A stretch of 12,876 nucleotides of DNA from Strigomonas culicis (taxonomy: Eukaryota; Euglenozoa; Kinetoplastea; Trypanosomatida; Trypanosomatidae). The notes beneath the pieces are model-generated. The model was given only the letters and a program-made list of their open reading frames with translations, was not told the DNA's origin and made no database searches. The stretch covers positions 1 to 12,876 of the forward strand of contig AUXH01000547.1 of the NCBI GenBank assembly GCA_000482145.1. Reading direction: 5' to 3'. Below are positions 7,679 through 12,876 of this stretch, one piece after another; within the stretch, counting starts at the first letter, position 1, and each line of letters starts with the position of its first letter. The position numbers were made by a program, and so were the translations under genes.

Positions 7679-9388
7679 ATGTTCCGTAGACAGACCCCAT
7701 GGTCGCAGCGCTTCGCCCCAACTAAAACGGTACACCGTGCTGGACCGGCACCCCGCACACGATGGTGGCTCCCCCGCGCAGTGGCGGTGACGGCCCTCGT
7801 GGCGGCTGGCACGTGTGGTTGCATCGCTGCTGCCGGCACGCCGCGTCGGTGGGCGTGGCCGCAGCCCGGCTGGGGCGCCCTCTCCCTACCGGTCGCGGAG
7901 GCACAGGAGGCGGATCGAAATAGCTCTACGGAGGAGGAGGCGGCTGGCCACGCCATCGCAGACATCCCCAAGGACCTCCGCACCCGCTTCTTGCGCTACG
8001 CCCGTCTCGAGAAGCGGACGAAGAAAAACGCCCGCACCGGCGAGGAGGTGGAAGAGAGTGAATATGTCCTCCACCTCAACGATTTCATCGCCTGTGTGCT
8101 GCTGCTGCCGCCGACCCGCGACGCACGGCAGCACCAGCAACAGCGGCTCTTTGCCCCACATACGCAGGAGCGTCTCAAGCTCATCTTTGCGTACATCGAC
8201 ATGGACCGCAGCAACACCATCAACTACGCGGAGTTCGTCGTGCTCTTCACCATGCTGTCGACGCGGCAGCGCATATTTCACAAGGCCTTTCTGATGTTCA
8301 GCGATGACGACGACGGCCACCACGCGGCCACGCATCACAAGCTGCACCGCGCGCAGTTCATCCGGCTGCTGAACACCCTCATGGTGGACCCGGATGTCCA
8401 GATCGTCCAGGACGCGGCGGCCGCCGCCGCCGCGCCCTCCCGCGCGTGGCGCCGCGGCGGGCCCGGCCGCGGGCAGCTCACCCTCACCCTCCGCGCGGAG
8501 GACGTCGACCGCTTTCTCTTCGCGGAGCTGCCACTGCACGTCGCGGCGCCGCCCGGCTCCTCCCACGCGCCACTACATGCCCACACGAGCCAGGGGCCGC
8601 GGCGGTGGTGGCGCGACGCGCGCTACGAGGTGGGCTACGCGGCGCGGTACCTCTGCACCTTCGTCGGCGCGGCGCCGGGCGGCAGCGCAGCCACCTTCTA
8701 CGACCGGCTGACCCGTGGCGAGCGGCGGACGCTGCTGCGGCAGCAGCGGCGGACGCGCGCGCACGTCCAGCGGCTCCAGCGCGCCGCAGCGGCCGAGGCG
8801 GTGGAGCGGCGCATCAGCTTCGACGTCTTTTGGTACCGCATGGACTTTCTGCGGTGGGAGCTGCGCGCGGTCGAGTTCAGCGTCTTCGACGCGCAGAACA
8901 CGGGAAAGATCCGCTTCGGCGATTTTGCACGGCTGCTGTCGGCAGACCGCCGTCGCGCGGCGCGCTCCGCCTACGACGACGCCTACGTGTCGTGGCACTT
9001 TTATCAGGCCGTGTTCGACATTATCCGCGTGGCGGACCAGATCCTGCCGGCGCTGACGCTCGCGCTGCGGGCGCTGCCGCCGGCCCCCACGGGGGAGGCG
9101 GCATCGACCACGCTCACCCGCGCGCAGTTCTTTCACGTCCTGCACGCGATGGAGGAGGTGCCGCGGCTCGCCTCCCGGGAGGAGGAGGAGCTGTTCTTTG
9201 AGCTCGTCAAGGACCCGGAGCCGGCGGCGCGGCCGGACGGTGCGGCACCGGGCGACATCACACCGCAGGTGTTCGCGCAGGTGTGCGAGCTGCGACGGTC
9301 CTTCTTCGCTCTCTATCTGCCGCGCTTCACGGAGCCGCCCCGCAACACCGTCCAGCAGTTCTTCTACTGTATGCAGCAGGTAGAGTGA
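7679..9388 (+). CDS. MICU-like EF-hand regulator of the mitochondrial calcium uniporter
   Basis: 569 residues. The N-terminus is rich in Arg, Trp and Ala and almost lacks acidic residues up to a hydrophobic stretch at about 34-53 (AVAVTALVAAGTCGCIAAAG), fitting mitochondrial import and an inner-membrane anchor. A MICU-type helix (DLRTRFLRYARLE) precedes the first EF-hand, DMDRSNTINYAE at 174-185, with canonical ligands and Glu at position 12. LSTRQRIFHKAFLMFSDDDDG resembles the conserved MICU block after EF1. The distal EF-hand, DAQNTGKIRFGD at 404-415, is degenerate (Gln, Lys and Arg at ligand positions, Asp at 12). Two cysteines, C536 and C564, lie near the C-terminus, where human MICU1 and MICU2 pair by disulfide. 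MICU proteins gate MCU on the intermembrane side. ATG 7679 is chosen; GTG at 7673 is not a credible eukaryotic start. MICU1 versus MICU2 type is not resolved; a generic mitochondrial EF-hand protein is the alternative. Confidence 0.75.
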   Translation: MFRRQTPWSQRFAPTKTVHRAGPAPRTRWWLPRAVAVTALVAAGTCGCIAAAGTPRRWAWPQPGWGALSLPVAEAQEADRNSSTEEEAAGHAIADIPKDLRTRFLRYARLEKRTKKNARTGEEVEESEYVLHLNDFIACVLLLPPTRDARQHQQQRLFAPHTQERLKLIFAYIDMDRSNTINYAEFVVLFTMLSTRQRIFHKAFLMFSDDDDGHHAATHHKLHRAQFIRLLNTLMVDPDVQIVQDAAAAAAAPSRAWRRGGPGRGQLTLTLRAEDVDRFLFAELPLHVAAPPGSSHAPLHAHTSQGPRRWWRDARYEVGYAARYLCTFVGAAPGGSAATFYDRLTRGERRTLLRQQRRTRAHVQRLQRAAAAEAVERRISFDVFWYRMDFLRWELRAVEFSVFDAQNTGKIRFGDFARLLSADRRRAARSAYDDAYVSWHFYQAVFDIIRVADQILPALTLALRALPPAPTGEAASTTLTRAQFFHVLHAMEEVPRLASREEEELFFELVKDPEPAARPDGAAPGDITPQVFAQVCELRRSFFALYLPRFTEPPRNTVQQFFYCMQQVE

Positions 9389-9647
9389 GAAGGAGGGGGG
9401 AGGGGTGCGCCGCATCCGAGATGCAGGTGTGGTGTTGTCGTTGTTGTTGTCGTTGTTTGTGTGTGTGTGTGTGTGTTTTGATTGGTTTGCCTATTCTACT
9501 TGGAATTGTGTTGTTGGTTTGTGTATATGTCTGTATTCTGTATGATATAGTCACCTTCTATATTTTATATGTATATTCGTGTCATTATGGTTCTTATCTG
9601 CATCTTCTCTCTCTCTCTCTCTCTTTCCCGTTCCCTCTCTCTTTCAG
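9389..9647. other. probable 3' UTR of the MICU-like gene with (TG)n and (CT)n tracts
   Basis: A T/G-rich stretch after TGA 9386-9388 carries a (TG)9 run at 9458-9475 and four ATGs (9421, 9542, 9569, 9587). It ends in a pyrimidine tract with (CT)9 at 9607-9624 leading to TTTCAG at 9642-9647. TG-rich 3' regions followed by polypyrimidine tracts are typical of trypanosomatid spacers, where polyadenylation of the upstream mRNA is coupled to the next trans-splice site. Confidence 0.6.
9605..9647 (+). promoter_or_regulatory. strong candidate SL acceptor, distal 5' end of the kinase mRNA
   Basis: A 40-base, nearly pure C/T tract including (CT)9 ends in TTTCAG (AG at 9646-9647) and is followed immediately by A-rich sequence. 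It is the best-formed polypyrimidine/AG signal in this spacer. It lies only 259 bp after the MICU-like stop but 1272 nt before the kinase ATG at 10920. The + strand contains no ATG from 9590 to the kinase start, so an mRNA beginning here would have a very long, AUG-free leader. Confidence 0.55.
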
Positions 9648-10077
9648 AAACAATAATCAATAAAAAAAAAAGAAGAAGAAGAAAGGTCCAACCGTAGATT
9701 TCATTCCTCTTCTTCTTTTTTCTCTTTCATCTCTTTTTTTTTTATTCCTCCTCCTTTTGACACTCCTTCTTTAGTTTTGACTTGCACATATTCGTATTAG
9801 TACAAAGAAACATAAAAAAAGATTGTTACTGTTATACATATTTAGTTGAAGTTTTTATTTTGATCTTTTTTTTCTCGGAAAGAAGTTCTTTTTGCGTTGT
9901 CTTTTTTTATTATTATTCTCCTTTTCTCGCATTTTGTTTTGCTTTTTGATTTTCTTGCTTTAAAGCTCTTTTTTTTTTTCAGAAAAGCTTTATATATATA
10001 TTATACTTTATTCTTTTTCTTTTCAGTTTCCCTTTTTTTTTTCTGTCTTCCCTAAATTTTTGTTCCTTTTTTTTTTC

Positions 10078-10108
<31 letters not shown>

Positions 10109-10109
10109 G
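10078..10109. repeat. (TTG)n trinucleotide run
   Basis: About ten tandem TTG/TGT units lie directly after T-rich sequence in the long spacer before the kinase. It is a simple repeat. If transcribed it would form a U/G-rich element, a kind of sequence bound by several trypanosomatid RNA-binding proteins, but no such role can be shown here. Confidence 0.85.
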
Positions 10110-10740
10110 CTTGTTTGCTTTCTCATTTTTGTTTTGCCTACGTCTTGATAAAACTCACAACTTGTAGATATTGCAATAATTATATATACATATAATTGTT
10201 TATTCTTGTTGTTCTCTGTTTCTAGGGTAAACTGTTATTCTTCCAGATACCCTTCATCTTTTCCAGTACTAAAAAGTGTTTTAGCAAAGAAAACAGAGAT
10301 AGTGGTATTCGGTAGGATACGAAAAAAACATTTAAAAAAAAAGAGTAAATAGTAACAACACTTCAGTTTACAAGACACGATTAGAAACAACAGTAAAAAA
10401 AGAGGGAAGTGAGTAGCTGTAAGACGTAAAAAAAAAAAACGGTGAACCTTCTGAACGTTTCAAGGCAAAAAAAAAAAAGAAATAGTATTAATTTTTTATA
10501 TATATATATTCCTATATATATACTCCTCACACAGATATAAGGTAACACGGAAGGGATACAAAGTAAAGGAAAAAAAATTTGAAACGTACACCGTAAAAAA
10601 AGGGAAAGTAAAAAGTACTTCCAAAACCTTAACCTTACACATTTTTCCCTACCATTGAGATTGCAACGTTTTAATTAATATACACGTAAAAAAAAAAAAC
10701 ATTTTATATCACTTTCTTTTTTTTTCTTTGTATTGTTTTT

Positions 10741-10845
10741 TATTCCCGTTTTTTTAATTAATTTTACTTTTCGATTTTTTTTTAGTTTCGTTCTGTTTTC
10801 TTGTTCCTGTGGTTGTTTTATTTTTGTTTTTTTTTTGTTTTTGAG
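10741..10845 (+). promoter_or_regulatory. proximal candidate SL acceptors for the NEK-like kinase
   Basis: T-rich tracts lead to TTTAG at 10781-10785 and, after a second tract, TTGAG at 10841-10845. These would give 5' UTRs of about 134 and 74 nt, normal for trypanosomatids. There is no ATG between either site and 10920. They compete with the upstream sites at 9647, 9982, 10026 and 10225; the sequence alone cannot tell which dominates. Confidence 0.45.
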
Positions 10846-10919
10846 GCTTTTTGTTTTCCTACTTCAAAAAAAAAAAAACTAAATACTTGTAACTGTAATT
10901 ATCCTTACGGTGTCACGCG

Positions 10920-12464
10920 ATGGAAGGAGCAACGAGTCCACCCATGTATCCGATGGACCCATGCGTGGCGCAGCCCCCGCTCGCTAAGTACGATCGCATC
11001 TCGTCTAACGCAAACACCATTACGCATAACAGTAGCACACACACTAGCAACCTCAACAGTAGTCTTGTCCAGCCGGTCAACGCCGCTGCCAGTGCCGATG
11101 GCGGCGGTGGCGGTGGCGGAGGCGGCGGCGGAGGCGGCGGTCGCACCAGTGGCGGCCTCGCCCTCAACAACAGTAGTGGCAATTACTTGTCTGATCATAG
11201 CAGCACGACCAACGCGAGCGACCACGTGCGGCGCCGCACGGGGAGCACCTACTGTCTGGACGACGCGAATGGCAACGCGATTAGCAACACGATTAACACG
11301 AGAGCCTCCGGCGATGGGAGCCCCCTGCACCAGCCACAGCAGCACTACGTGTCACCGCTCATCACGAGCTTTCCGAACATTGTGGGGCCGCAGCCGCCTT
11401 TTCGCTACCGCCCGCGTCGACCGATCGGCCGTGGTGCCTACAGTACCGTGTGGTCGCTCACCAGCAACGAGACGAACCAGGTGGTGGTGGGCAAGCTCTC
11501 GGACCTCGCCGTGATGTCCGAGGCGAACCGCAACTTTGCGCGGAGCGAGGCGGCCAACATCCGTGCGTGCAACCACCCGAACATTATAAAGCTCATCGAG
11601 ACCTTCGAGAGCGGTGACAAGCTGCTGCACATCCTAGAGTACGCAGACGCCGGCGATCTTTACAACCAAGTGGAGCTCCGCGCGCGTCACAACGCACAGA
11701 ACACGGAGCGGCAGCCGGTTTTTTATCAAGAGAACGAGATTCTGGTCATTCTCTCGCAGCTCTTTCTAGCGGTCCAGTACATCCACGATCGGCGCATCCT
11801 CCACCGCGATCTCAAGACGCCCAACGTGATGCTCATGAAACATGGCCTCATCAAGCTCGGTGATTTTGGGTTCTCGCGACAGTACGAAGAGAGTGTGTCG
11901 ACGAACGTCGGAAACACCTTCTGCGGGACGCCCTACTACCTGGCGCCGGAGCTCTGGCAGCGGCAGCCGTACAGCTACAAGGCTGAGATCTGGTCGCTCG
12001 GTGTCATCGCCTACGAGCTCATGATGCTGCAAAAACCCTTCCCGGCGCACGACTTCAACGACCTCATGCAGCGCGTCTGTCGCGAGCGCAGCTATCTGCC
12101 GATCCCTGCCGACCGCTACTCGCCACAGCTCATCCACCTCGTAGAGTACATGCTGCGCGTCGACCCCAATAGGCGGCCGAACATCAAGCAGGTGCTGGCC
12201 GCGCCCATCATGCAGCAGAAGGGGCTGCCGCTGCTGAAGATCAACGTCCGGCGGCTGCGCAACCTGGACCCCGCCATCTGTGCGCAGCTCGTCGCGGAGG
12301 TGGACTACACGCTTGCACAGGCGGCCGCCGCCGCGCCCACGGAGGAGAGCTTCGCGGCGGCCAACGCCGGTCCGCCGGCCGCGCCGGCGTGCGCGCCGCG
12401 TAGTGCTCTGCCCGTCCCAGCCCCCGCCGTAGCGGTGGCAGCGTCTAACAGAGGGAAGCGGTAG
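10920..12464 (+). CDS. NEK-like serine/threonine protein kinase
   Basis: 514 residues. The first ~160 are a disordered Ser/Asn/Thr-rich extension with a 14-Gly run (61-74). The kinase domain spans about 164-430: glycine loop GRGAYSTVW (170-178), ATP-binding Lys192, alpha-C Glu210, catalytic loop HRDLKTPN (295-302, Asp297), DFG at 315-317, and activation/P+1 loop CGTPYYLAPE ending at Glu344. HRDLKTPN followed by CGTPYYLAPE and YxxKxxIWSLG is typical of NEK kinases, a large family in trypanosomatids linked to cilia/flagella, basal bodies and the cell cycle. The invariant alpha-F Asp (usually SDIWSLG) is Glu356 here. All catalytic residues are present, so it should be active. The C-terminus is Ala/Pro-rich and ends with tandem stops TAG TAA (12462-12467). 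ATG 10920 is the first ATG after a 1.3 kb ATG-free stretch, with an in-frame TAA at 10896. Kinase identity is secure; the NEK subfamily less so. Confidence 0.87.
   Translation: MEGATSPPMYPMDPCVAQPPLAKYDRISSNANTITHNSSTHTSNLNSSLVQPVNAAASADGGGGGGGGGGGGGGRTSGGLALNNSSGNYLSDHSSTTNASDHVRRRTGSTYCLDDANGNAISNTINTRASGDGSPLHQPQQHYVSPLITSFPNIVGPQPPFRYRPRRPIGRGAYSTVWSLTSNETNQVVVGKLSDLAVMSEANRNFARSEAANIRACNHPNIIKLIETFESGDKLLHILEYADAGDLYNQVELRARHNAQNTERQPVFYQENEILVILSQLFLAVQYIHDRRILHRDLKTPNVMLMKHGLIKLGDFGFSRQYEESVSTNVGNTFCGTPYYLAPELWQRQPYSYKAEIWSLGVIAYELMMLQKPFPAHDFNDLMQRVCRERSYLPIPADRYSPQLIHLVEYMLRVDPNRRPNIKQVLAAPIMQQKGLPLLKINVRRLRNLDPAICAQLVAEVDYTLAQAAAAAPTEESFAAANAGPPAAPACAPRSALPVPAPAVAVAASNRGKR
11100..11141 (+). 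repeat. GGN codon run encoding polyglycine
   Basis: Fourteen consecutive glycine codons (mostly GGC, some GGT and GGA) encode Gly61-Gly74 in the N-terminal extension of the kinase. The mixed codons suggest an older or selected tract rather than a pure slippage repeat. It is probably a flexible linker. Confidence 0.9.
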
Positions 12465-12876
12465 TAAGGAGACCGGAAGAAGAGAAGAAAAAAAGGATAA
12501 AAGAACTTCGAAAAGAAAAGAAAAAGAGTGAGAGAGAGAGTCAGAGAATCAGAAGCAAATAAAGAAAAGAAATAAGAAGAAAGAGAAAACTCATAATAGG
12601 CAAGAAGTGCTGAAAAAAAAGAAGATGCTCATAGACATGAGAAAAAAAAAGTGTACTGTTCGAACATAGCTAGGCATGTATTGAACAATGTATTCCTCAA
12701 AGGAAAACTTATTACTGTAAGTTTGAGTTATACTTTTTTTTTCAAAAGCGGTATTTTTATTATGCAATTGCTTCTTTACATTTTTTCACGCTTTCTTATT
12801 GTTGTTTGCTTTGTTGCTTTCAATTTACTTTGCGTAGTTCCTTTTTTTTTTATTCTCGTTATCTCTCTCTCTCTCT
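12465..12876. other. downstream spacer with the start of the next polypyrimidine tract
   Basis: No supported gene. It is A/G-rich from 12470 to about 12660 (the probable 3' UTR of the kinase), then T-rich, ending in a T run at 12842-12852 and (CT)n that runs off the window. Several ATGs occur, unlike in the spacer before the kinase. The terminal C/T tract probably belongs to the SL acceptor of the next + strand gene. Confidence 0.6.

Larger units (their letters stand above)
9648..10919 (+). other. ATG-free block, candidate 1.27 kb 5' UTR of the NEK-like kinase
   Basis: No gene is supported. The block is T-rich to about 10130, A-rich with many A runs at about 10300-10700, then T-rich again to 10860. 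It contains a (TTG)n run at 10078-10109, TA-rich patches near 9991 and 10498, and further polypyrimidine/AG sites at 9981-9982, 10025-10026, 10224-10225, 10784-10785 and 10844-10845. I read every line for ATG on the + strand and found none, against about 14 CAT triplets. An in-frame TAA at 10896-10898 precedes the kinase start. No tRNA-like B box was noticed. Reading it as one long 5' UTR is inference; a non-coding transcript is the alternative. Confidence 0.55.

Noticed and set aside
9389..10919. tRNA, snoRNA or strand-switch region in the long spacer
   Set aside because: I saw no B-box-like GGTTCGAANCC or convincing cloverleaf, and genes on both sides share the + strand, so there is no strand switch. 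A small RNA cannot be excluded by eye.
10801..11514. Open frame of 237 codons overlapping the kinase 5' end
   Set aside because: It is out of frame with clear kinase sequence, begins in the T-rich leader without an ATG, and is Thr/Arg/Ala-rich as expected for a shadow frame.
1..12876. CRISPR arrays, insertion sequences or retroelements
   Set aside because: No regularly spaced direct repeats, terminal inverted repeats, transposase or reverse-transcriptase motifs were seen. The repeats present are simple di- and trinucleotide runs.

Overview
The window looks like nuclear DNA from a trypanosomatid (Kinetoplastea). All four protein genes lie on the + strand, have no introns, and are very GC-rich. 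They are separated by strongly AT-rich spacers with long homopolymers, polypyrimidine tracts and AG dinucleotides, as expected for polycistronic transcription with spliced-leader (SL) trans-splicing. TGA, TAA, TGA and TAG all act as terminators, so there is no sign of stop-codon reassignment. I cannot name the species; Leishmania-like or monoxenous trypanosomatids are both possible.

Layout. 1-517: spacer with an SL acceptor region and a 7-codon upstream ORF. 518-3501: arrestin-like gene whose reading frame is broken by a one-base shift near 2462-2546, in or next to an A/G homopolymer tract. 3502-4040: spacer. 4041-7184: a 1047-residue BCS1-like AAA ATPase with two acidic insertions and non-standard residues at the Walker B and sensor-1 positions. 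7185-7678: spacer with a (TA)n run. 7679-9388: an EF-hand protein with a mitochondrial-type N-terminus, best matched to the MICU regulators of the mitochondrial calcium uniporter. 9389-10919: an unusually long 1.5 kb spacer. 10920-12464: a NEK-like Ser/Thr kinase. 12465-12876: downstream spacer ending in a new polypyrimidine tract, probably the acceptor region of the next gene.

The genes do not form an evident pathway. Two of them (BCS1-like and MICU-like) probably act at the mitochondrial inner membrane, but neighbours in kinetoplastid polycistrons are usually functionally unrelated.

The most striking observation is in the long spacer. From 9590 to 10919 (1330 bp) the + strand contains no ATG at all, while its reverse complement CAT occurs about 14 times by my count and the other spacers carry ATGs freely. 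The block starts just before a strong SL acceptor (9642-9647) and ends at the kinase start codon. The simplest reading is a very long 5' UTR of the kinase mRNA, about 1.27 kb, kept free of upstream AUGs by selection, with several alternative acceptors inside it.
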